Assembly: GCA_041946965.1 (NCBI GenBank)
Contig: JBHGBM010000065.1
Coordinates: 1 to 58,137 of the forward strand
Length of the DNA stretch: 58,137 bases
From: JBHGBM01 sp041946965
GTDB taxonomy: Bacteria > Acidobacteriota > Terriglobia > Bryobacterales > Bryobacteraceae
Direction: 5' to 3'
The notes under the pieces were generated by a model. It had not been told where the DNA came from and ran no database searches. It saw only the letters and a list, made by a program, of their open reading frames with translations. Positions 8,727 through 18,672 of the stretch are shown here, piece by piece. Position 1 is the first letter of the stretch, and each line of letters opens with the position of its first letter. The position numbers and the translations under genes were made by a program.

Positions 8727-9486
8727 ACTGGTGGAGACCGCGCTCGAAGGGCGGCTGCTGCGCCTGACCCTGAACCGTCCGGAGAAGCGCAACGCCCTGA
8801 ATATCGCGCTTTGCCGCGCGCTGGTGGAGGAACTCGACCGCGCGGAGGCCGACCGGCACATCGGAGGGGTGCTTCTGGCGGCCAACGGCCCGGCCTTCTG
8901 CGCCGGCATGGACCTCGACGAGATGGCCTCCGGCCCCGACCTGGACGAGATGAACGACGCCCACGAGCAACTTTTCACCTTCGGAGCGCGCATCACCAAG
9001 CCGGTGGTGGCGGCTGTGGACGGCCCGGCGCTGGCGGGCGGCACGGGGCTGGCGGCCAACTGCCATATCGTGGCGGCCTCGGACCGGGCCGCCTTCGGGC
9101 TGACGGAAATCCGCTTGGGACTGTGGCCGTTTACAATCTTCCGGGCGGTTTCGCTCGCGGTGGGGGAGCGGCGCGCGGTCGAACTGAGCCTCACGGGACG
9201 CGTTTTCGGCGCTTCCGAAGCCCTGGAATTCGGGCTCATCCATTATCTGGAGCCGGACCCTCTGGCGCGCGCCCTGGAAATTGCCCGGGAACTATCCTCG
9301 GCCAGCCTGACGGCGGTGCGCAGCGGACTCTACTTCGTGCAGGAGACGCGGGGGAAGGCCTGGAAGCAGGCGGGCGAGATCGCCGCCAGGGTGCGCAAAC
9401 AGGTCTTCACCGGGGCCGATGTCAAGGAAGGGCTCAAAGCGTTTCACGGGAAACATCCGCCGAAATGGCCTTCTATTGCGTCCTGA
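8719..9486 (+). CDS. Enoyl-CoA hydratase/isomerase family protein
   Basis: A 255-residue crotonase-fold protein. It has the N-terminal LNRPEKRNAL motif at about residues 18-27, the first oxyanion-hole segment FCAGMDL near residue 60, and the second oxyanion segment GPALAGGTGLA near residue 103. An acidic residue sits in LTEIRLGLWPF at the usual catalytic position. I start it at the ATG at 8719, which overlaps the AtuA-like stop, rather than at an earlier in-frame codon. Substrate (hydration, isomerisation or other crotonase chemistry) cannot be fixed from sequence; the coupled AtuA-like gene hints at branched-chain or terpenoid acyl-CoA. Confidence 0.9.
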   Translation: MSELVETALEGRLLRLTLNRPEKRNALNIALCRALVEELDRAEADRHIGGVLLAANGPAFCAGMDLDEMASGPDLDEMNDAHEQLFTFGARITKPVVAAVDGPALAGGTGLAANCHIVAASDRAAFGLTEIRLGLWPFTIFRAVSLAVGERRAVELSLTGRVFGASEALEFGLIHYLEPDPLARALEIARELSSASLTAVRSGLYFVQETRGKAWKQAGEIAARVRKQVFTGADVKEGLKAFHGKHPPKWPSIAS

Positions 9487-9550
9487 GCACGCGCACCCCA
9501 ATATATAGTATCCATAGTAAATTAACCGCATGTTCGTGTATGCCGAGTAC

Positions 9551-9579
9551 TTTACTTTTATCGCGCGCGCGTTTATTCT
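9551..9579 (+). promoter_or_regulatory. Candidate sigma-70 promoter for smc
   Basis: TTTACT and TATTCT are separated by exactly 17 bases in the AT-rich 130-base gap before smc. Each hexamer matches four of six consensus positions. A GAGG ribosome-binding site lies at 9605-9608, nine bases before the TTG start of smc. The spacer contains an alternating CG run, which is unusual. Moderate-to-low confidence because the hexamers are weak. Confidence 0.35.
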
Positions 9580-9617
9580 GGTTACGGTACTCCCCCGAGC
9601 AGACGAGGTAAACGAGT

Positions 9618-12600
9618 TTGCTGAAACTGAAGCGTGTCGAGCTCCAGGGTTTTAAATCGTTCTGCGACCGCACCGAGCTCAAGTTCAACGGGGGCGGCAT
9701 CGCCGCCGTTGTGGGTCCGAACGGTTGCGGGAAGTCGAACATCAGCGACGCCATAAGCTGGGTTCTGGGCGAGCAGTCGGCCAAGAGCCTGCGCGGCACC
9801 CGCATGGAAGACGTGATCTTCGCGGGCACGCGCGACCGCAAGCCCATGGGGATGGCGTACGTGACCCTCACGTTGGTGAACCCGGCCGAGCATGAGATCC
9901 TCCCCGCCGCGGAGATCCCCGCCAACGGCCACAGCAACGGGCACGCCAACGGCACGAACGGGACTAACGGGACCGCCGCGCCGCACCCGTCCTCCCACCC
10001 GGGCGAAGTCACCATCACGCGGCGCCTGTTTCGCTCCGGAGAGAGCGAGTACCTGATCAACGGCCGTACGGCGCGGCTGCGCGACATACAGGACCTGTTC
10101 ATGGGGACGGGCCTGGGCCCGGAAAGCTACGCCATCATCGAGCAGGGCCGTATCGGCCAGATCCTCAGCTCGAAGCCGCAGGACCGGCGCGCCGTCATCG
10201 AGGAAGCCGCCGGCATCACCAAGTACAAGAGCCGCAAGCGGCTGGCGGAAGCCAAGCTGGAAGGCGCCAAGCAGAACCTGGCGCGGGTGTTCGACATCCT
10301 GGAGGAAGTCACCCGCCAGGTGAACTCCCTGAAGCGCCAGGCTTCCAAGGCGCGCCGCTACGCCGAGCTCAAGAGCGAGATGGACGCTCGGCTGAAGGTG
10401 GCGCTGGCGGGACGTTTCCGCCTGCTGGAGCGCGACGCGGCGAAATCCGCACTCGATCTCAACCTGGCTTCCACGGAGATGAAGACCATCTTCGACCGGG
10501 TTACGGAGAAGGAGAAGCATTACGAAGACCAGCAGACGGTCTTTTTCGAGACGGAAAAACTTCTGACGGAAACGAGGCGGCAGACCTCGGAACTGTCGGT
10601 AGAGTCCGAACGCACTCGCGGACGGCTGGAGTCGCAGGTAAAGGAGTGCGGCGTCATTGAGCAGCGAATCGCCCAGGCGGAGCGCGAGTCCCAGGAACTG
10701 GACTCGCGTCTCCAGCGCCTGGAACAGGAATTGAGCGCGCAGCGCCAGGGCCTGGATCAGCTTGAACAGGAGATCGGCCGTTCGCGCGAGCGCATGCAGG
10801 AAAAGAACCAGCAGCGGGACGCGTTGCAGGTCCGCGTGCGGGAGCGCGAGCGCAACATCGAAGCGGGACGGCAGGCGGTGCTGCGGCTGCTGGGCGAGGC
10901 TTCCACGCTGCGCAACCAGCTCGCCCAGATCGACGAATACCTGGCCGGCATCGAACGGGAGACGCAGCGCTCGGCGCGCGAAGAGCAAACCGCCGCGGCC
11001 GAGTTGCAGCGGCTGGAGGCGGCCAGGAAAGGCGTTTCCGAAACGCTCGCCCAGCGCCAGTTGGAATTGGAGACCGTGGTGGGAGAGCGCCGGCGGACGG
11101 AGGAGGAACTGACCATCCGCCGGCGCGCAGGGGTCGAGCTGAATGCCGCGATCGACAAGCTGCGCCAGGAGTGCTCGCGCCTGAAGGCGCGCAAGGAGTC
11201 GGTGGAGGATGTGCTGGCGCACCGTTCCTACACCACCGACGCGGTGAAGCGGCTGTTCGCCTCGCTCGAAAAGGGCAAGGCGCAGGACCTGAAGCCGCTC
11301 GGCGTGCTGGCCGATTATTGCGAGGTCGATCCCGCGTTCGAGAAAGCGGCCGAGGAGTTTCTGCACGAGGAGCTCGAATACGTCGTGGTGGAGGACTGGC
11401 AGCAGGCCGACCGCGGGCTGGATTTCATCCGCACGGAACTGGACGGCCGGGCGACGTTCCTCATCCACCCGGACAAGAACGGCAACGGCAAGCTGCACCT
11501 GCCGGAGCCGGCGATCGGACCGGAGACCGGCATCGTTTCACGTCTGAGCGACTCGGTGCGGCTCACCAACGGTTTGAGCAACCGCGCGCAGGACCTGCTG
11601 CCACGGGTGTCGCTGTGCTTCCTGGCCGAGGACCGCAGCGCGGCGCAGCGCCTGGCCACATGTTATCCACACCTGTTCTTCCTGCTGCCGGACGGCTCGT
11701 GCTACCACGGCCACACCGTCACGGGCGGAAAGAAAAGCGGCAGCGGCCCGCTGGCCCTCAAGCGGGAATTGCGCGAGCTCGGCGCCGCCCTGGCGGCGAA
11801 GCAACAGGAACTGGACGGGGAGGTGAAGCGGTTGGAAGGCCTCCAGGAGGAGATCGCGCTGCTCGAGAGCGAACTGGAACGGCTGCGCGGCGTTCAGCAG
11901 GCGCGCGAGAAGGACCGCGTCGCACTGGAGCACGAAATCCGCAAGCTGGCCGATGACATGGCGCGCGCCAATTCGCGGCTTTCGGTCGCGCGGCTGGAGT
12001 TGGAGCGGCTGCGGCGTGACGCGGAGAAATCGGTCGAGCAGCGCGAGCGCAACCACGCCGCGGTCCAGGAAAAGGAAAGGATGCGCGCCGAGCGCGAGCA
12101 GGTCCTGGAGGCGGAGCGCGCGGAACTGGAGAAGGTGGAAGGGCAGGCGGCCACCCTCACCGAAGAGCACGCCGCGCTGCGCGCGGAGCTGGCCGGCCTG
12201 GAGGAGCGCCTGCGCGGACAGCGGGCGGCGCTCGCGCGGATCGACAGCCAGTGGCGCGAGACCTCCGGGCGGAGAAAGCAGATCGCGCCGGAAATCGAGC
12301 ATCTGGGCGAGCAGCGCGCGCGGCTGCTGGCCGATAACATCGAACTCGACCGGAAGAGCGCGCAGATTGCCGAGCGCATCACGCAGGTGGAAGCCGAAGA
12401 GAACCGCCTCGCGGCCGAAGAGCTGCGGCTGCGGGAAGGGCTGCGGGCGGGCGAGGAGGAACTCAAGCTGCTGCGGGCGCAGGTGGAGGAGACGCGCGAG
12501 CGGCGCACGCAGTTGGAAGTCGAGCTGGTGAAGAAGCAGGCCGAGCTGAAATACCTGGATGAGACCAGCCGCAAGGAGTTGAACTGCGCGGCGGCGGAGC

Positions 12601-13322
12601 TGGCTCCGGAGGAGGAAATCGTGCCGGCGCCCGAGGCCATCGAGGAGGCCGAACGGCAGTACGAGGAAGTGCGGCAGCGCATCGAGGCGCTCGGCCCGGT
12701 GAACCCCGACGCCATGCAGGAGTACCAGGAGGCGCAGCAGCGGCACGACTTCATCAGCGCGCAGCGCCAGGACCTGATCGACTCGATCCGGGACACCGAA
12801 AAGGCCATTCAGGAAATCGACCAGGTATCGCGGCAGAAGTTCGCCGAGGCGTTCGAGGCCATCAACGCCAATTTCCGCGAGACGTTCAAGACCCTGTTCG
12901 GAGGCGGCACCGGCGAGATGCGGCTCACCGACGAGGCGAACCTGGCGGAATCCGGCATCGACATCGTGGCCTCGCCTCCGGGCAAGCGGCTGCAAAACGT
13001 GCTGCTGCTTTCGGGCGGCGAGAAGGCCCTGGCCGCGGTGGCCCTGCTGATCGCCATTTTCAAATACCAGCCGAGCCCCTTCTGCATCATGGACGAGGTG
13101 GACGCGCCGCTGGATGAAACCAACGTCGGCCGGCTCACGACGCTCCTGCGGGAGATGTCCGTGCAGACGCAGTTCGTGGTGATCACGCACTCCCGGAAGA
13201 CCATGGAAGCGGCGCAGGCCATGTACGGCGTCACCATGCAGGAGCCTGGGGTTTCCAAGCTGGTCTCGGTGAAGCTCAACGGGGCGTCCGGGCCGGTGCG
13301 CGACACCGCCACCGTGCAGTAG
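9618..13322 (+). CDS. smc: Chromosome segregation ATPase SMC
   Basis: A 1234-residue SMC that would dimerise and, with ScpA/ScpB (not in the window), compact and segregate the chromosome. The N-terminal head has LQGFKSFCD and Walker A GPNGCGKS at residues 33-40. Two long coiled coils flank a hinge at about residues 557-700. The C-terminal head carries the ABC signature LLLSGGEKALAA near 1131 and Walker B IMDEVDAPLDE near 1157. It starts with TTG at 9618, chosen because MLKLKRVELQGF matches the family start and GAGG lies nine bases upstream. Unusually, a low-complexity Asn-Gly repeat interrupts the N-terminal head at about residues 101-125. Confidence 0.97.
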   Translation: MLKLKRVELQGFKSFCDRTELKFNGGGIAAVVGPNGCGKSNISDAISWVLGEQSAKSLRGTRMEDVIFAGTRDRKPMGMAYVTLTLVNPAEHEILPAAEIPANGHSNGHANGTNGTNGTAAPHPSSHPGEVTITRRLFRSGESEYLINGRTARLRDIQDLFMGTGLGPESYAIIEQGRIGQILSSKPQDRRAVIEEAAGITKYKSRKRLAEAKLEGAKQNLARVFDILEEVTRQVNSLKRQASKARRYAELKSEMDARLKVALAGRFRLLERDAAKSALDLNLASTEMKTIFDRVTEKEKHYEDQQTVFFETEKLLTETRRQTSELSVESERTRGRLESQVKECGVIEQRIAQAERESQELDSRLQRLEQELSAQRQGLDQLEQEIGRSRERMQEKNQQRDALQVRVRERERNIEAGRQAVLRLLGEASTLRNQLAQIDEYLAGIERETQRSAREEQTAAAELQRLEAARKGVSETLAQRQLELETVVGERRRTEEELTIRRRAGVELNAAIDKLRQECSRLKARKESVEDVLAHRSYTTDAVKRLFASLEKGKAQDLKPLGVLADYCEVDPAFEKAAEEFLHEELEYVVVEDWQQADRGLDFIRTELDGRATFLIHPDKNGNGKLHLPEPAIGPETGIVSRLSDSVRLTNGLSNRAQDLLPRVSLCFLAEDRSAAQRLATCYPHLFFLLPDGSCYHGHTVTGGKKSGSGPLALKRELRELGAALAAKQQELDGEVKRLEGLQEEIALLESELERLRGVQQAREKDRVALEHEIRKLADDMARANSRLSVARLELERLRRDAEKSVEQRERNHAAVQEKERMRAEREQVLEAERAELEKVEGQAATLTEEHAALRAELAGLEERLRGQRAALARIDSQWRETSGRRKQIAPEIEHLGEQRARLLADNIELDRKSAQIAERITQVEAEENRLAAEELRLREGLRAGEEELKLLRAQVEETRERRTQLEVELVKKQAELKYLDETSRKELNCAAAELAPEEEIVPAPEAIEEAERQYEEVRQRIEALGPVNPDAMQEYQEAQQRHDFISAQRQDLIDSIRDTEKAIQEIDQVSRQKFAEAFEAINANFRETFKTLFGGGTGEMRLTDEANLAESGIDIVASPPGKRLQNVLLLSGGEKALAAVALLIAIFKYQPSPFCIMDEVDAPLDETNVGRLTTLLREMSVQTQFVVITHSRKTMEAAQAMYGVTMQEPGVSKLVSVKLNGASGPVRDTATVQ
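9921..9989 (+). repeat. Asn-Gly low-complexity insertion in the SMC head
   Basis: The DNA here repeats AACGG-type units and encodes NGHSNGHANGTNGTNGT, followed by a short Pro/Ser/His stretch. It lies between two conserved strands of the ATPase head (LTLVNPAEHE and GEVTITRRLF), a place where bacterial SMC proteins normally have a short loop. The reading frame stays open on both sides, so it is a real in-frame expansion. Confidence 0.8.
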
Positions 13323-13324
13323 CG

Positions 13325-14641
<1,317 letters not shown>

Positions 14642-14648
14642 GGCGTGA

Positions 14649-15419
14649 TCAGAACTCTAAAATCTCGCTCGGCTGGCGCTGCGCGGCCACCACAACATGC
14701 GCCTCGAGGCCGCGGCGGCCGAGCGCCTGCGCGGCCACCAGCCGCACGATCTCGGGATGGTTGTTGTGTTCGCTCAAGTGCCCCAGCACGAGGTTGGGCG
14801 CGGCGGGCGCGAAATCGGAGAGGACGAAGGCGTGCATGCCGTCGTTGGAAAGGTGGCCGGTGCGGCTCATCACCCGCTGCTTGACGGACCACGGGTAGGG
14901 GCCCACCTTGAGCATCTCGATGTCGTGATTGGATTCGAGCAGCAGCGCGTGAGTGCCGCGCAGGTGCACGCGCACCGAGTCGGTCACGTAGCCGAGGTCC
15001 GTGGCGATGCCGACCTTGATGCCTTCGGCGTGGAAGCAGAAGCCCACCGGATCGACGGCGTCGTGCGGGATGGTGAAGCTGTCCACGTCGATGTCGCCCA
15101 CGCGGAAGCGGCAGCCGGCCTGGAAAGTTTCAAGCGGCGGGGCCGCCTCCTCCCACGCCAGGGTGGGCGCGGTGCGGATGGTGGCATAGACCGGGATATT
15201 GAGCTTGCGCGCCACGCGCGCCAGGCCGCTCACGTGATCGGTGTGCTCATGCGTCACCAGCACCGCGGAAAGCCGCTCGGGCTGCTCGCCCGCGAGCGCG
15301 AGCCTTCGCACCAGCTCCTTGAAACTCAGGCCGGCGTCCACCAGAATGCGGGTTTTCGCGGTCGCCAGCAGGGCGGCATTGCCGGAGCTGCCGCTGGCCA
15401 GCACGCAGAATTTTACGAT
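14649..15419 (-). CDS. MBL-fold metallo-hydrolase, WalJ/YycJ type
   Basis: A cytoplasmic metallo-beta-lactamase-fold hydrolase of about 255 residues, related to WalJ/YycJ. The metal site THEHTDHVSG is at residues 51-60 counted from the internal GTG, and a later SNHDIEML segment matches the family. Homologues start KFCVLASGSSGNA. Here that segment is preserved in frame but is preceded only by GTA and ATC, with an in-frame TAG five codons before the ATC. GGAGG lies six bases before the ATC at 15417-15419, so I place the start there. The conventional alternative, a GTG at 15404, would remove the first conserved strand. Confidence 0.8.
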   Translation of the reverse strand: MVKFCVLASGSSGNAALLATAKTRILVDAGLSFKELVRRLALAGEQPERLSAVLVTHEHTDHVSGLARVARKLNIPVYATIRTAPTLAWEEAAPPLETFQAGCRFRVGDIDVDSFTIPHDAVDPVGFCFHAEGIKVGIATDLGYVTDSVRVHLRGTHALLLESNHDIEMLKVGPYPWSVKQRVMSRTGHLSNDGMHAFVLSDFAPAAPNLVLGHLSEHNNHPEIVRLVAAQALGRRGLEAHVVVAAQRQPSEILEF

Positions 15420-15483
15420 TGTGGGCCTCCGCTAACAAGATCAGAATACAACACGGCATTCGCCGGTGATAGGCTGAGGGCGT

Positions 15484-16512
15484 ATGAAAGTGGCCCGAAT
15501 TCACCATCACGGCGGACCGGATGCGCTGGTGTACGAAGACGCGGCGGAACCGCGCATCCGGGCCGATGAAATTCTTCTGAGGGTGCGGGCGTGCGCGCTC
15601 AATCACCTTGACTTGTGGGTGCGGCAGGGGTTGCCCGGAGTCCGGATCCCGATGCCGCACGTGCTGGGCAGCGACATCGCCGGCGAGGTGGCCGCGGTGG
15701 GAGAATTGTGCGGCCGGGTGAAGCCCGGCTGGCGCGTTCTGCTCTCCCCCGGGCTGAGCTGCCGGCAGTGCGGCGAGTGCGTGGCGGGGCGCGATAACTT
15801 CTGCCGCTCCTATACGCTGTTCGGTTACGGCGTGGATGGCGGCAATGCTGAACTGATGGCCGCGCCGGAGTATGCCGCCATTCCCATTCCGGAGGAGATG
15901 AGCTTTGAAACCGCGGCCGCCGCGCCGCTGGTGTTCCTGACGGCGTGGCACATGCTCACCGCCCGCGCCGGGCTGCGTATGGGCGAGGACGTGCTCGTGC
16001 TGGCGGCTTCGAGCGGTGTGGGAATGGCGGCGGTGCAGATCGCCAAACTGCACCATTGCCGCGTGATCGCCACCGCGGGCGGCGAGGCGAAACTCGAACG
16101 CGCGCGCGAGCTCGGCGCGGACCACGTGATCGACCACTACCGGCAGGACATCGGCGCCGAAGTCCGCCGCATCACCGGCAAGCGCGGCGTGGACGTGGTC
16201 TTCGAGCACGTGGGCACGGCGACGTGGAAGAAGAGCATGGAATCGCTCGCTCCCGGCGGAAGGCTGGTCACCTGCGGGGCCACCACGGGCTATGACGCGG
16301 GCGTGGACCTGCGGTTCCTGTTCAGCCGGCAGTATTCGCTGCTCGGTTCCTTTATGGGCAGCATGGGGGAGTTGCGGGAAGTGCTCCAGTTCGTCTTCCG
16401 CGGGCAACTGCGGCCGGTGATCGACCGCGTGTATCCTCTGGCCGAAATTCGCGCGGCGCACGAGCGGCTGGAGAATAGAGAGCAGTTCGGTAAGATCGTC
16501 CTGACATGCTGA
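15484..16512 (+). CDS. Zinc-binding dehydrogenase, quinone-oxidoreductase-like MDR family
   Basis: A 342-residue medium-chain dehydrogenase/reductase. The GroES-like N-terminal domain holds four structural zinc cysteines at C93, C96, C99 and C107. The Rossmann domain begins around residue 175 with LAASSGVGMAAVQIAK, and the pattern GKRGVDVVFEHVG near 230 is typical of NADP(H)-dependent quinone or enoyl reductases. The catalytic-zinc ligands of true alcohol dehydrogenases are not obvious, so reductase activity on an activated alkene or quinone is more likely. The stop overlaps the next gene by seven bases, so the two are coupled. Confidence 0.88.
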   Translation: MKVARIHHHGGPDALVYEDAAEPRIRADEILLRVRACALNHLDLWVRQGLPGVRIPMPHVLGSDIAGEVAAVGELCGRVKPGWRVLLSPGLSCRQCGECVAGRDNFCRSYTLFGYGVDGGNAELMAAPEYAAIPIPEEMSFETAAAAPLVFLTAWHMLTARAGLRMGEDVLVLAASSGVGMAAVQIAKLHHCRVIATAGGEAKLERARELGADHVIDHYRQDIGAEVRRITGKRGVDVVFEHVGTATWKKSMESLAPGGRLVTCGATTGYDAGVDLRFLFSRQYSLLGSFMGSMGELREVLQFVFRGQLRPVIDRVYPLAEIRAAHERLENREQFGKIVLTC

Positions 16513-17042
16513 TTCTGCTGGGAGCCGCATGGCTGGCGTGGGGCGCGCCGTTCCTCTGGCGCATTGCGCGGACGGACGGGCGCGCGCACGTGGTCTCAAA
16601 CCGCCGGGTGCATGCCGGTTTCTGGTTCCAGACCGCCGCGTGCGCGGCGGCGTGCCTCTTCCGCATTCCGGCCGCGAGCACCCCGCGCGTGGCTGCGTTC
16701 GCCGTGCTGGCGCCGGCAGCCATCGCGCTCGCGTGGTGGTCCACACGGAGCCTCGGGCGGCAGTTCGCGGTCCATGCGGGCCTCTACGCGGACCACCAAC
16801 TGGTGCGCTCGGGTGCGTATGCGCTGGTGCGGCATCCGATCTATGCCTCGGTGCTGCTCATGTGGCTGGCCACGGCGGCGCTGATCACGCGGTGGGAAGC
16901 GTGGCTGCCGCTCGCGGCGGTGCTCCTGATTGGCACCGAGATCCGGGTGCGCGGGGAGGACGGGCTGCTGGCGCGGCGGTTTGGGAAGGAGTTCGAAGAA
17001 TACCGCCGTGCCACGCGGGCGTACGTACCGTTCGTGCGGTGA
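16506..17042 (+). CDS. Isoprenylcysteine carboxyl methyltransferase-family membrane protein
   Basis: A 178-residue integral membrane protein with four to five hydrophobic segments. The C-terminal ICMT-like signature is present: GAYALVRHPIYASVLL near residue 101, then an acidic IGTEIRVRGED segment and FGKEFEEYRRATRAYVPF at the end. Proteins of this family methylate carboxyl groups or other small acceptors with S-adenosylmethionine; bacterial members mostly have unknown substrates. Its ATG lies inside the last codons of the dehydrogenase, so the pair forms a two-gene operon that might modify an isoprenoid or quinone-like compound (inference). Confidence 0.82.
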   Translation: MLILLGAAWLAWGAPFLWRIARTDGRAHVVSNRRVHAGFWFQTAACAAACLFRIPAASTPRVAAFAVLAPAAIALAWWSTRSLGRQFAVHAGLYADHQLVRSGAYALVRHPIYASVLLMWLATAALITRWEAWLPLAAVLLIGTEIRVRGEDGLLARRFGKEFEEYRRATRAYVPFVR

Positions 17043-17078
17043 GCGGCCTGGGGCCGGCCTGGATGCGTGGCCGGGCGG

Positions 17079-18548
17079 TCAGGGGCGTTTGGACACCAGG
17101 TCGCCGAAGGCGGGCAGCAGCGTGTACTTGTTGCGCCAGGTGGTATACATGATGCCCATGGCGCCGGGTGTGGCGTCCAGCGCTTCCAGCCAGCCTTCCG
17201 GGTTCCGGAGGTCATCGGCGTCGTAATAGGAACCCGCCAGGGTTTTGAACCCCAGGCTGGAGAAATGCGCCAAACTCTTTTCCCGGCGTTCGAAATACCA
17301 GCAGGCGATGCGCAGGTCTTTGGGGACGTAGTTCCAGGAACCGGTGAAATCGCCGTCCACCAGGTAGTATTTCGGGCGGGAGTTGTGATTGGGGTCGAGC
17401 ATGTCCGACCACACGAAGATTTCCGCTTTGGGGTTGACCTCGCGGATCATGCGGTAAAGCGACGTGATGGCTTCGCCCAGCATCTGCGCGGCGCTGAGGT
17501 TGCGCTTGCGGCAGGTCTCGCAGAAGCCGGACACGCGGACTTCGTCGAAGTTCAGGAAATAGCGTTTGGGCGCGAGGTGCTTTTCGATCAGCGGAAACTG
17601 TTTGCGCCAGATCTCGTAGACTTTGGGTTCGGAGATGTCGGCGCACACCTGGTCGCGGTAGATGGTGAGGCCGTGATAGTAATCGACGCGCAGCCGGGCG
17701 CCCTCGCGGATGCGGCCGCCGGGCAGCAACCGGATGGCGGGGCTCGGGCGATCGAAGCGGAAGTTCAGGCCGGGATCGGCGATGGGGGCGTAGTCGCGGC
17801 CTTCGCGGTAGACCGTGCCGGACGCCTCGTCGCGCACGGCCACCGGCGTTCCCTCGCGCCGGACGACGTTGAGCAGGCCGACCTCCTCCACCCGCAGGTT
17901 CTCGAGGGTGAAGCCCGGAGGCGCCTGAATGCGCACTTCCTCCGCGTACCAACTGTTGAAGCCCCAGGTGAAGTCGCGCGGCTCCTCGCCGAGACTGCTT
18001 TCAAAGTACAGCAGGTTGCGGTTGTCCGGGGCCACGGCGCGGAGGCTGAAGCCGCGTGCTTCCGGGCTCTGGCGGCGGGAGCGCCAGCGCACGCGATAGC
18101 AGCGGTAGGGCTTGACCTTGACCAGCGGGCCGCCGTCGAACGCCGGAGAATCGGGGGCGAATACGGCCTCGCCGCCGCGGGCGATGAACAGCGCGCCTTT
18201 CACCGGCATGCCCGCGGCCAGGTTGCGGTCATGCGCGAGAACCGCGCCGCCGTAACCCACGTTGAAACCGGAGGGGATCAGCTCCAGCTTGTTTTCGTCG
18301 CAGATCTTCTTCACGCGCGCGAGCCGGTCCAGGTATTCGGGCGGCGCGATGTCGATGCGGTCGACGCCGGCGGCAAGCTGCATGCCGTTCAATCCGTGCC
18401 CGGCGGCCGTGCGGGCGATGCGCCGGATATCCTCGACGTCGGCATCCGAACGCAGCGGCCGGCTCACATAGACCCACCGCTCCGGGTAGATCTTTTTCTG
18501 GGAATACGCGCAGGCGCACAACAGCGCCAACAGGAGGACAGGTCTCAC
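17079..18548 (-). CDS. Secreted TIM-barrel, glycoside-hydrolase-like protein of unknown specificity
   Basis: A 489-residue protein with a signal peptide (about residues 1-16, ending CAYSQ). The N-terminal region has barrel-like strands (GLNGMQLAAGVDRIDI, ELIPSGFNVGY). A beta-rich insertion occupies about residues 140-270. The C-terminal half has RYFLNFDEVRVSGFCETC and EIFVWSDMLDPNHN, which resemble the acid-bearing strands of GH20-like barrels. A paired CETC motif may bind metal. I do not recognise a characterised family. It sits 124 bases downstream of the GmhA-like gene on the same strand and could share the transcript. Confidence 0.7.
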   Translation of the reverse strand: MRPVLLLALLCACAYSQKKIYPERWVYVSRPLRSDADVEDIRRIARTAAGHGLNGMQLAAGVDRIDIAPPEYLDRLARVKKICDENKLELIPSGFNVGYGGAVLAHDRNLAAGMPVKGALFIARGGEAVFAPDSPAFDGGPLVKVKPYRCYRVRWRSRRQSPEARGFSLRAVAPDNRNLLYFESSLGEEPRDFTWGFNSWYAEEVRIQAPPGFTLENLRVEEVGLLNVVRREGTPVAVRDEASGTVYREGRDYAPIADPGLNFRFDRPSPAIRLLPGGRIREGARLRVDYYHGLTIYRDQVCADISEPKVYEIWRKQFPLIEKHLAPKRYFLNFDEVRVSGFCETCRKRNLSAAQMLGEAITSLYRMIREVNPKAEIFVWSDMLDPNHNSRPKYYLVDGDFTGSWNYVPKDLRIACWYFERREKSLAHFSSLGFKTLAGSYYDADDLRNPEGWLEALDATPGAMGIMYTTWRNKYTLLPAFGDLVSKRP

Positions 18549-18672
18549 TGGGCTGGAACCTCTCCCAGATCATACCAGCCGGCGGGAACGTCAGTTCGCC
18601 ATGCGGCCGAGCTTTGGAGCCCAACACCGGGCAAAAGCCCGGCGGCAGCGTGGAAATGCTGCCCCACAAGGC

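Noticed and set aside
9557..9573. Alternating CG run before smc as a Z-DNA signal
   Set aside because: Only about ten bases long and within a promoter-like spacer; nothing else supports a structural role.
9582..11498. Long minus-strand open frame opposite smc
   Set aside because: Antisense of conserved SMC head and coiled coil, with Leu/Arg/Gln-rich composition that mirrors the sense codons; no motif found.
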